DNA from: Nitrososphaerota archaeon
Lineage (GTDB): Archaea > Thermoproteota > Nitrososphaeria > Nitrososphaerales > Nitrosopumilaceae
DNA length: 38,315 bases
NCBI GenBank assembly: GCA_016872015.1
Contig: VHBK01000011.1
Location: 1 to 38,315 of the forward strand
Direction: 5' to 3'
A model generated the notes under the pieces. It made no database searches. It was not told the DNA's origin and was given only the letters and a program-made list of their open reading frames with translations. Positions 31,706-38,315 of the stretch are shown here, piece after piece (positions within the stretch are counted from its first letter, which is position 1; every line of letters starts with the position of its first letter). Position numbers and translations under genes: made by a program.

Positions 31706-33532
31706 ATGGCAAAAATAATTGGAATAGATCTTGGAACAAGCAACTCTGCGGCATCTGTAATGATGGGTGGCAAGCCAGCCTTGATCCCAGCTGCTGAGGG
31801 CACCTCAATAGGTGGAAAAGCATTCCCATCCGTTGTTGCCTTTACAAAGGAAGGCCAACTCCTAGTCGGTGAGCCAGCAAGAAGACAGGCAGTCACAAAT
31901 CCAGACAATACCATAATTGCGGCAAAAAGAAAGATGGGCTCTGACCATATCTTCAAAGTACAGGGCAAAGACTACAAACCACAACAAATCTCTGCGTTTA
32001 TTTTGCAAAAAATCAAAAAAGACGCCGAAGCGTTCTTGGGAGAGCCAGTAACCAAAGCAGTAATCACGGTTCCTGCCTATTTTGATGACAACCAAAGGCA
32101 GGCGACAAAAGATGCAGGAACAATTGCAGGCCTTGATGTTGTAAGAATTATCAACGAACCAACAGCTGCATCTCTGGCATTTGGCCTAGACAAGGCAGGC
32201 CAAGACATGAAGATTCTTGTGTTTGATCTAGGCGGTGGAACACTAGATGTTACAATAATGGAAATGGGCGGTGGCGTCTTTGAAGTACTGAGTACATCAG
32301 GAGACACACAACTAGGTGGAACAGACATGGACAAAGTCCTAATTGATCATGTCGTAAACGAATTTCGCAAAACAACCGGAATTGATCTGACCAAAGATAG
32401 TACTGCGATGACAAGAATCCGAGAAGCATCGGAAAAAGCAAAGATAGAGCTCTCCACTGTAATGGAAACTGACATTAACTTGCCGTTTATCTCATATGAC
32501 CAATCGTCAGGCCCAAAGAATCTAGAATTAAAACTAACTAGGGCAAAATTCGAGGAACTAATCAGACCAATTGTAGAGCGATGCAGAACTTCAATTGATA
32601 ACGCATTACGTGATGCAAAACTTTCTACAACAGATGTCTCAAAAATTGTACTGGTTGGTGGTCCTACACGTATCCCAATGGTCAAAAAGTTCGTAGGTGA
32701 TGTCATTGGCAAGGGACCAGAATCTGGAGTAGATCCAATGGAGGCAGTCGCAATGGGTGCCGCAATCCAGGCAGGAATCATCGCAGGTGATGTTACCAGT
32801 GATATTGTATTGTTGGACGTGACTCCGTTAACCCTGGGAGTTGAAACACTAGGTGGTTTGAGAGAGCCGCTAATTGAAAGAAACACTACAATTCCAACCT
32901 CAAAAACCAAGGTCTTTACAACAGCCGCAGACAATCAAACTGCAGTTACCATTCATGTAGTTCAAGGTGAGCGACCAATGGCAGCAGACAATGTGTCGCT
33001 TGGCAGCTTTAATCTTGCTGGAATCCCACCAGCACCAAGAGGAATTCCACAAATCGAAGTCAAATTCGACATTGATGCAAACGGAATCATAAATGTAACA
33101 GCAAAAGACCTTGGCACATCAAAAGAGGCAAAAATAACAATCCAAGCAGGCACCAAACTGTCCAAGGAAGAAATTGATAATCTAAAGCAAGATGCAGAAA
33201 AGTTTGCCGAAGATGACAAAAAGAAAAAAGAATCAGTCGACATCAAAAACGAGGCAGAAAGTTTTGTCTATACCACTGAAAAACTTCTAACACAAGACCT
33301 CAAAGACAAGCTGACACAAGAACAAGGAATCAAAATCTCCGAATCTGTCAAAGAACTCAAAGAAGTCCTGGATAAAACCCCAGACGAAATTAAACCAAAA
33401 CTTGAAGCATTAAAAACTCTGGTAAACCAAATCACAACCGAACTATACAAAAATATCTCGCAACCACCACAACAAGAACAACAGTCAGGACCATCTGAGC
33501 AAAACACCCAGAACCAAGGCTCCACAAACTAA
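31706..33532 (+). CDS. dnaK: Hsp70 chaperone DnaK
   Basis: A 608-residue Hsp70. In the ATPase domain are [15 protein letters not shown] at 5-19, [31 protein letters not shown] and [12 protein letters not shown]. The substrate domain has [14 protein letters not shown] and a helical lid. After [19 protein letters not shown] the segment of about 23-25 residues found in proteobacterial DnaK is missing, as in Gram-positive and archaeal forms. The C-tail is Gln/Pro-rich ([10 protein letters not shown]) without the EEVD-like end. It works with GrpE and DnaJ, encoded on either side. Confidence 0.97.
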   Translation: MAKIIGIDLGTSNSAASVMMGGKPALIPAAEGTSIGGKAFPSVVAFTKEGQLLVGEPARRQAVTNPDNTIIAAKRKMGSDHIFKVQGKDYKPQQISAFILQKIKKDAEAFLGEPVTKAVITVPAYFDDNQRQATKDAGTIAGLDVVRIINEPTAASLAFGLDKAGQDMKILVFDLGGGTLDVTIMEMGGGVFEVLSTSGDTQLGGTDMDKVLIDHVVNEFRKTTGIDLTKDSTAMTRIREASEKAKIELSTVMETDINLPFISYDQSSGPKNLELKLTRAKFEELIRPIVERCRTSIDNALRDAKLSTTDVSKIVLVGGPTRIPMVKKFVGDVIGKGPESGVDPMEAVAMGAAIQAGIIAGDVTSDIVLLDVTPLTLGVETLGGLREPLIERNTTIPTSKTKVFTTAADNQTAVTIHVVQGERPMAADNVSLGSFNLAGIPPAPRGIPQIEVKFDIDANGIINVTAKDLGTSKEAKITIQAGTKLSKEEIDNLKQDAEKFAEDDKKKKESVDIKNEAESFVYTTEKLLTQDLKDKLTQEQGIKISESVKELKEVLDKTPDEIKPKLEALKTLVNQITTELYKNISQPPQQEQQSGPSEQNTQNQGSTN

Positions 33533-33559
33533 TTACTAATCATTCCATTACAATAAGAA

Positions 33560-34648
33560 ATGTCTGCAAAACGAGACTATTACGAAGTATTGGGAGTATC
33601 AAAATCTGATTCTACAGATTCCGTAAAATCGCAATACCGCAAGCTGGCGCTAAAATTCCATCCTGACCGAAACAAGTCTCCAGAAGCAGCAGAGCACTTT
33701 AAGGAAATCTCAGAAGCCTATGCGGTACTATCTGATCCTGAAAAGAAAAAACTCTATGATCAATATGGCCATGCAGGAGTTGACGGCAAATATTCTACAG
33801 AGGACATTTTCTCTGGGGCACGTGGAAACTTTGATGAAGTATTTTCTAATTTTGGAGCAGGTGGTTTTGACTCTATCTTTGAGTCATTATTTGGGAGAGG
33901 TGGTGGGTTTGGCGGATTTTCAAGACAGCGAGGCCAAGATCTTTTGCACGAAATATCGGTGTCACTTGATGATGTGTTTAGGGGCAAAAAACTAGAAATC
34001 GATATCAAAAAGAATGTTGACTGCAAGGACTGTGACGGTTCTGGATGTGCGCCAGGTACACATCCTGAAACTTGTCCTGCTTGTAGGGGTCAAGGCCAAG
34101 TAAGAATCACACGTAACATGGGATTTTCTACATTTGTCACCGTTCAACCGTGCTCAAAATGTCATGGGGAGGGAAAATTCATCTCAAAGCCTTGCTCTGA
34201 ATGCAAGGGATCTGGAAAAACCCGTGGCACCAAACATCTTTCATTTGATCTTCCACCAGGAATTGACAATGGTGATTATGTGATATCTGGTGAGGGTGAA
34301 TCGATACAACATGGCCAAAATGGCGATCTTGTAATCCGAGTCAGAGTTCAACCGCATCAGCACTTTAAAAGAGACGGTGCAGACGTTTTCTATGATGCCA
34401 AGATCTCTATAATTGATGCATGTATAGGCAGAACAATCGAAGTACCTGCACTCGAAAAGCCAGAAAAAATCAAAGTAGAGGAAGGAACACAACCAAACAC
34501 AATTGCAAAGCTAAAGGGCAAAGGTCTCCCATACATGAATTCTAGGGGGAGAGGTGACCAATACGTCAGATTGGTCATAGACATACCTACGAAGCTGAAC
34601 AAGCAGCAAAAGGAATTGCTAGAAAAACTAGGTCAAACCTTTGAGTAA
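33560..34648 (+). CDS. dnaJ: Co-chaperone DnaJ
   Basis: A 362-residue type I J-protein. The J-domain has HPD at 34-36, a Gly/Phe-rich part at about 78-120 ([20 protein letters not shown]), and the zinc domain has four CxxCxGxG-type repeats ([32 protein letters not shown]). Two beta domains and a dimerisation end follow. It delivers substrates to DnaK and stimulates its ATPase. ATG start 27 nt after dnaK; taattact near the dnaK stop could give an extra promoter. It ends 1 nt before the convergent 53-residue gene. Confidence 0.96.
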   Translation: MSAKRDYYEVLGVSKSDSTDSVKSQYRKLALKFHPDRNKSPEAAEHFKEISEAYAVLSDPEKKKLYDQYGHAGVDGKYSTEDIFSGARGNFDEVFSNFGAGGFDSIFESLFGRGGGFGGFSRQRGQDLLHEISVSLDDVFRGKKLEIDIKKNVDCKDCDGSGCAPGTHPETCPACRGQGQVRITRNMGFSTFVTVQPCSKCHGEGKFISKPCSECKGSGKTRGTKHLSFDLPPGIDNGDYVISGEGESIQHGQNGDLVIRVRVQPHQHFKRDGADVFYDAKISIIDACIGRTIEVPALEKPEKIKVEEGTQPNTIAKLKGKGLPYMNSRGRGDQYVRLVIDIPTKLNKQQKELLEKLGQTFE

Positions 34649-34649
34649 A

Positions 34650-34811
34650 CTACTTGCTAATCCTTCTTATTGAAATTTGGTGGCCGTTTCTGTAATGGGT
34701 AGTGTGTGTTGATTTTATCAGTTCTGCAATCTTGGCATCAGAAAAATATCTGACGTTATAGCGACCTAGTGTTTTTTTGCAGTTACTACAGTATATCTCT
34801 TTGAATTCCAA
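34650..34811 (-). CDS. Small conserved-looking CxxC protein
   Basis: A 53-residue ORF on the minus strand, TTG start at 34811, stop 34650-34652. It begins MEFKEIYCSNCKKTLGRYNV and ends in basic ISIRRISK. The CSNC knuckle and later His residues (STHTTHYRNGHQ) could bind one zinc. An in-frame stop lies just upstream of the TTG, and TTTATTAG (minus strand, 34834-34841) is centred 26 nt before it. This strongly supports both start and expression. Function unknown. Confidence 0.6.
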   Translation of the reverse strand: MEFKEIYCSNCKKTLGRYNVRYFSDAKIAELIKSTHTTHYRNGHQISIRRISK

Positions 34812-34845
34812 TTGTACCTATTTGACTGTGATGCTAATAAATGAC

Positions 34846-34853
34846 TTTTATTT
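34846..34853 (+). promoter_or_regulatory. TATA-like box of tRNA-Leu
   Basis: ttttattt is centred about 25 nt upstream of the first base of the tRNA-Leu gene at 34875. It lies next to the oppositely oriented box of the 53-residue gene. Confidence 0.4.
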
Positions 34854-34874
34854 TGGATGCAAAGACCATTGTTT

Positions 34875-34959
34875 GCGGGAGTCGCCAAGCCCGGTCAACG
34901 GCGTAAGGTTCAGATCCTTATCTCCTAGGAGTTCGTGGGTTCAAATCCCACCTCCCGCA
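34875..34959 (+). tRNA. tRNA-Leu (anticodon CAG)
   Basis: Class II tRNA with a long variable arm. Acceptor GCGGGAG/CTCCCGC, anticodon stem TAAGG/CCTTA with loop TTCAGAT (anticodon CAG), variable arm TCTCCTAGGAGTTC, T arm GTGGG-TTCAAAT-CCCAC, discriminator A. No intron, CCA not encoded. Confidence 0.95.
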
Positions 34960-34980
34960 TAAATCATAAAACTAATTCAA

Positions 34981-35007
34981 AACTATGAACAACTTTAAAC
35001 CATAGTT
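34981..35007. promoter_or_regulatory. 7-bp inverted repeat around a TATA-like box
   Basis: aactatg (34981-34987) and catagtt (35001-35007) are perfect inverted copies with a 13-nt spacer that holds ctttaaac (34993-35000), about 28 nt before the ATG at 35025. The half-site centres are 20 bp apart, two helical turns. This is a plausible operator for a dimeric regulator of the GRGT-repeat gene. Confidence 0.4.
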
Positions 35008-35024
35008 AGTTCTAATGTTTCCCA

Positions 35025-35279
35025 ATGGGAAAAATCATTAAAGTTGGCGGCAGAGGAACATCGCGAAGAGAAGCAGATCCTGACGATGAAAAGTGGGCTG
35101 GCGAAAAATTCAGAGAACACCAGAAAAAAATGAAGGAAAAAGCAGCAGATGAATATGTCGTCTCTGGCCGTGGTACAGGTAAAAGAAAACTTGGTGATAC
35201 TCCAGAAACTGAGAAACCTTCTACAAAGGGTCGCTACGTTTCAATGGGTAGAGGAACAGGAAGAAGAAAGTTAGATTAA
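35025..35279 (+). CDS. Small basic protein with three GRGT repeats
   Basis: An 84-residue, strongly charged protein. A short motif occurs three times: KVGGRGTSRRE (6-16), VVSGRGTGKRKL (45-56) and VSMGRGTGRRKLD (72-84), consensus V-x-x-G-R-G-T-[SG]-[RK]-R. A Lys/Glu-rich helix (about 20-42) separates the first two. There are no Cys residues and no hydrophobic core, so it is probably disordered in the repeats and may bind nucleic acid, as RG-rich or AT-hook-like tails do; this is inference. ATG start. It matches no family I know. Confidence 0.65.
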   Translation: MGKIIKVGGRGTSRREADPDDEKWAGEKFREHQKKMKEKAADEYVVSGRGTGKRKLGDTPETEKPSTKGRYVSMGRGTGRRKLD

Positions 35280-35282
35280 ACT

Positions 35283-35320
35283 AATTTTTCTTATTTTTCT
35301 AATATTTTTGTAATTTTTGA
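35283..35320 (+). terminator. Probable U-tract terminator after the GRGT gene
   Basis: Four runs of five T occur within 38 nt on the plus strand after the stop at 35279 (atttttc, atttttc, atttttg, atttttg). Archaeal RNA polymerase stops at such U-tracts. They lie inside the 3' end of the convergent gatE, where they encode Lys/Ile codons, so the pattern may partly reflect coding. Confidence 0.35.
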
Positions 35321-37177
35321 CTCGAGGGTTTTGCTTATCTTTTCACCGGAAACCTTGCCGCGAAGTGACTTCATTGCCATTCCCATAAGCATTCCTGCAG
35401 AATGAGTGCCTTGTTTTTGTATTACTCCAATGTTATTCTGAACTAACTCGTCTAGGAATTTTTCTAATTCCATGTCATCAAATGAGGATTGATTCTGCGC
35501 AAACTCGTCAGGCGATTTTATTTTCCCTGACATTATGTTCTCAAAGATAATCTCAATTGATTCCTTTGCAATTTTATTGTCTGATAATAACTCAAATGTT
35601 CTTGTAATATGTTCTGGCTTGAGTAGTGTCTGGTCTAGTCCCTGTCTTTGCAAATTAGTTATGGTAGAGCACAAGACAGACGCCACAAAATTTGGATTCT
35701 TGTATTTTATGCAAATTGACTCAAATAATTCCAAGTAATCGGAATCAAAGACTTGTTCTGCTAACTGCAAGTTTAGCCCATATTTTTTTTGTAGCTCTGA
35801 TATGGTCTCGTCCCAAGATTTTGGAATGTTTTTGTGCGCAAATTCAAGTTCTTGCCTGCTTACTAGTATTGGCGGAATGTCTGTTTCTGGGTACATTCGT
35901 GATGAGCCAGGCCTTGGCCTCAAAAATACTGTATCGCCAGTATTTGTTGCAGCACGGGTTTCTGCAGGAACTCCTTCCTTTGCAGCTTTGATTCTGTTAA
36001 TTACTGCATCTAGCGCAAACTCTAGCTTGTCTTTTGGACCTGCAACTATGAAAAATCCATCATTTTTTTCTAACTTTAGTAGTGCACGTAATTTGTCAAC
36101 ATAGTCTTGCTCTATGCCATAGTTTGGCAGCTCATCAGAATGAAAAATTCCACCAATCCCAAAAAACCGTACCTGTTGCCCAAGCTCTTTTCCTAGTCGT
36201 ACTCCCTCATATGGTTCATATCCAAACATGCCTGCAAAATTTTTGATTCCCAGCGACTTGATGGTCTGGCCATCCTTGATTGACTTTTGAATTATCTTTG
36301 ATTTGCAATCTGCAAAAAACGATGTAACGTCGACGCTCTGATCTCTTGTTATGGAATCAAGATCTGTTTTTTCTAGTTTTTGTGCTATTAGTTGTAGTCC
36401 GTGCTGTCGTTTTGCTTCATACAAGATCACTTTTTCAAGCTGGTCTAGCTGTTGGACTCCCTTTACCTCTACAATTCCACCTCCAGTGACTGAAACATTT
36501 ACGTCCTGCCTGATTGATCCTATTCCACGAGTTACTCTGCGCGTTACCCTGAGCAGCCTTCCAAGAGTCAATGCAATTTTTTTCACAAATGCTGGATTGC
36601 CATCTACTGGCTCTAGTGCGATTTCTACTAGTGGTACTCCGAGTCTGTCAAGTGCATACTCCCTAGTGTTTTCTGTATCTTTGAGTAATTTTGCAGCATC
36701 CTCTTCAAGGCAAATTGTCTGGATGCCAACATCTTGGCCGTCCACTCGTATATGTCCACCTTGTGATACTAGCATAGTTCTCTGAAATCCTGATGTGTTA
36801 GAGCCATCAATTACTATTTTTCTCATAACATAGCTTTCATCAAAAATGTCTGATTTTAGTGCAGACGCAATGATTAGGGCAGTGTCTTTTGCATCCTGAT
36901 CTAGCTTGTGTGGAGGCTCATCGTCGTGTTCCACAAGGCAGCTGCTCTGAGGATTTGCAAAATACTGTATTTGTTTTGATTTTGACGATTCAAAGAGCGC
37001 CGCTGGGTCGTATTTGCCAAGCTCGCTTTTTGCCAGCCTCAATTTTCTTGTAAACTGGAGTGGATATTCTTCTAGTTCTAGTTGTTTGCAGCCACAAAAC
37101 AACTTTTTATTGGTGGCTAACTGCTGATGTATCTCAAGGCCTACCCTTAAGCCAATTTTGTCTATTTGAGGCTCCAC
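35291..37177 (-). CDS. gatE: Glutamyl-tRNA(Gln) amidotransferase subunit E
   Basis: A 628-residue GatE, the kinase/transamidase subunit that activates Glu-tRNA(Gln) and converts it to Gln-tRNA(Gln) with ammonia from GatD. N-terminal GatB/E blocks: GLRVGLEIHQQLATNKKLFC, YVMRKIVIDGSNTSGFQRT, DRLGVPLVEIALEP and GIGSIRQDVNVSV. An AspRS-like insert (about 270-400) and a C-terminal YqeY-like tail domain follow. GTG start at 37177, 29 nt after gatD. GatDE is specific to archaea. Length is normal. Confidence 0.96.
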   Translation of the reverse strand: MEPQIDKIGLRVGLEIHQQLATNKKLFCGCKQLELEEYPLQFTRKLRLAKSELGKYDPAALFESSKSKQIQYFANPQSSCLVEHDDEPPHKLDQDAKDTALIIASALKSDIFDESYVMRKIVIDGSNTSGFQRTMLVSQGGHIRVDGQDVGIQTICLEEDAAKLLKDTENTREYALDRLGVPLVEIALEPVDGNPAFVKKIALTLGRLLRVTRRVTRGIGSIRQDVNVSVTGGGIVEVKGVQQLDQLEKVILYEAKRQHGLQLIAQKLEKTDLDSITRDQSVDVTSFFADCKSKIIQKSIKDGQTIKSLGIKNFAGMFGYEPYEGVRLGKELGQQVRFFGIGGIFHSDELPNYGIEQDYVDKLRALLKLEKNDGFFIVAGPKDKLEFALDAVINRIKAAKEGVPAETRAATNTGDTVFLRPRPGSSRMYPETDIPPILVSRQELEFAHKNIPKSWDETISELQKKYGLNLQLAEQVFDSDYLELFESICIKYKNPNFVASVLCSTITNLQRQGLDQTLLKPEHITRTFELLSDNKIAKESIEIIFENIMSGKIKSPDEFAQNQSSFDDMELEKFLDELVQNNIGVIQKQGTHSAGMLMGMAMKSLRGKVSGEKISKTLESKITKILEK

Positions 37178-37206
37178 ACAAAACCTATCTGTGATTGCCT
37201 TAAATC

Positions 37207-38315
37207 TTATTCTCTAAATTCAGATGCAATATTTTTTAACATAATATTTTTGATGTTTTTAGCATCTGTGCCTAATGCCCACATTGCTTTTACAAGTGCA
37301 ATCTCAGAAATCGTATCAGACAAAGGTATCACGCCAAAATGCATCAGATCTCTTCCACTCTCATAGATTGCCATGTTTACTTGACCGTCCAAGCACTGCG
37401 ATGCCATTCCCAAAAAGATGTCTTGTTGTTTTGCTTTTTTTATCACATCGTACATTGTTCTACCAACATGCCCAAGGCCAGTCCCCTCAAAAATTATTGC
37501 TTTGTATCCTTGGACTAGTAAATCCTCAACTAGTTTTGGATCGTATCCTGGATGATACTTCACCAGCGCCACTTTGGAGTCTAGTCCTATCTTTGGAGTA
37601 TAGTCTTTTTGGTTGTAGTATCGTCCAGTAAAGTTCTGAATTATTGAATCGCTAGATACAACAAATGCAGGCTTTGCGCCGACTGTCTCAAAGGCATTTC
37701 TCCTACTAGTGTGGTTTTTTCGCACGCGTGTTCCAAGATGACACGCAATGTCATTATCGTTTTCAGAATTGTGCATTGCAACAAAGACGCCACTTGCGCC
37801 AGATTTTACGATGAATTTTGTAGCTCCAATTAGGTTTAGTGCGGCATCAGATGAAGGCCTATCTGATGATCTCTGAGAGCCGACCAATACTATTGGCTTT
37901 GGAAAACCGGCTAGTGCAAATGACAAAAATGCCGCTGTATACTGCATGGTGTCAGTTCCATGCGCAACTAGGATTCCTTTATAGTCAGAATTTGCAAGCG
38001 AATCGAGCTTTTGCGCAGTTTTTACCCAATGTTCTGGTGTTATGTTTTCAGAATATTCAGAAAACAACACTTCGGCATCAATATTTGCAATTTCTGCCAG
38101 TTCTGGCACGGATGCATTTAGCTCTTGTGCAGTGAGTGCTGGTGTAACACTGCCGGTTCTATAGTCAATTCTACTTGCAATTGTTCCACCAGTGGATAAC
38201 AACAAAATTTTTGGCAATGCCGGATTATACTGTATTGGTTTGTTTGACTCCTGAAATGGTTCTGTACCAGATACATATTCAATTTTTTTTATCTTGTCTA
38301 GTCCCAACCCAACAT
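37207..38315 (-). CDS. gatD: Glutamyl-tRNA(Gln) amidotransferase subunit D, 5' end missing
   Basis: The asparaginase-like subunit that releases ammonia from glutamine for GatE. Visible motifs: ILLLSTGGTIASRIDYRTG, LVAHGTDTMQYTAAFLSFAL, GSQRSSDRPSSDAALN, KNHTSRRNAFE and EGTGLGHVGRTMYDVI. The frame stays open to the right edge (preceding the TTG at 38307 come in-frame Gly and Val codons), and known GatD proteins have about 70-80 more N-terminal residues. The true start is therefore outside the window, and a TTG start at 38307 would be wrong. Cotranscribed with gatE. Confidence 0.95.
   Translation of the reverse strand, partial: VGLGLDKIKKIEYVSGTEPFQESNKPIQYNPALPKILLLSTGGTIASRIDYRTGSVTPALTAQELNASVPELAEIANIDAEVLFSEYSENITPEHWVKTAQKLDSLANSDYKGILVAHGTDTMQYTAAFLSFALAGFPKPIVLVGSQRSSDRPSSDAALNLIGATKFIVKSGASGVFVAMHNSENDNDIACHLGTRVRKNHTSRRNAFETVGAKPAFVVSSDSIIQNFTGRYYNQKDYTPKIGLDSKVALVKYHPGYDPKLVEDLLVQGYKAIIFEGTGLGHVGRTMYDVIKKAKQQDIFLGMASQCLDGQVNMAIYESGRDLMHFGVIPLSDTISEIALVKAMWALGTDAKNIKNIMLKNIASEFRE

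Noticed and set aside
34777-34962. Possible 61-residue plus-strand ORF
   Set aside because: It runs through the tRNA-Leu gene and antisense to the 53-residue gene; it is a chance frame.
38305-38307. TTG at 38307 as the start of gatD
   Set aside because: The frame remains open to the window edge and GatD proteins have a further N-terminal domain, so the gene is cut by the window.
1-38315. CRISPR arrays, insertion sequences, integrases, rRNA genes
   Set aside because: I found no regularly spaced repeats, transposase or integrase frames, or rRNA-like segments on either strand.

Overview
The window looks like the chromosome of a mesophilic ammonia-oxidising archaeon of the Thaumarchaeota (Nitrososphaeria, Nitrosopumilales-like; by eye about 40% GC, so perhaps Nitrosotenuis-like, which is an inference). 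Archaeal markers are PriS/PriL primase, aIF2 alpha and gamma, S6e, Nop10, an Sm protein, AglB/STT3, GatDE and Lhr. A bacterial-type MetK, a complete GrpE-DnaK-DnaJ system and an anaerobic-type cobalamin pathway fit this lineage. I see no mobile element, CRISPR array, rRNA, phage gene or large non-coding stretch. About 44 protein genes and three tRNA genes fill almost all of the window.

Layout. 1-2414: the 5' end of nfo (endonuclease IV), divergent from primase genes priL and priS. 2463-6868: a UPF0182 membrane protein, a GuaA-like glutamine amidotransferase and a C39-peptidase/TPR protein. 6869-7296: tRNA-Gly(CCC) and two tiny convergent zinc-ribbon genes. 7370-13738: a translation block with rps6e, eif2g and a PIN-domain gene, then a metallo-hydrolase and an oligosaccharyltransferase fused to a cyclophilin, meeting the convergent eif2a-nop10 pair. 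13775-19271: cobalamin synthesis, with cobA and cbiA divergent and cbiD-cbiG-cbiX-cbiC reading leftward. 19311-22807: a tail-anchored J-protein, an atypical SDR, metK with an Sm-like gene, and a RadB-like ATPase. 22839-28812: a small membrane protein, Lhr helicase, RPA and a two-gene ABC exporter. 28820-31161: tRNA-Gln(TTG), a DUF354 protein and a Rossmann-fold protein. 31188-34811: grpE-dnaK-dnaJ and a 53-residue CxxC protein. 34875-38315: tRNA-Leu(CAG), a GRGT-repeat protein and gatE-gatD, the latter cut by the window edge.

Expression style. Most transcription-unit starts have a TATA-like octamer centred about 25-28 nt before the start codon, which points to leaderless mRNAs. About a dozen genes start with TTG. 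Convergent genes are packed end to end, and three pairs share a single CTAG that supplies TAG stops on both strands.

The most unusual gene is the 886-residue STT3/AglB-cyclophilin fusion (10121-12781). It would place a prolyl isomerase next to the N-glycosylation active site outside the cell membrane. Also of interest are a two-domain CbiX whose N-terminal half has lost its catalytic histidines, the GRGT-repeat protein with a palindrome around its TATA box, a C39-peptidase/TPR fusion, and several tiny CxxC proteins.
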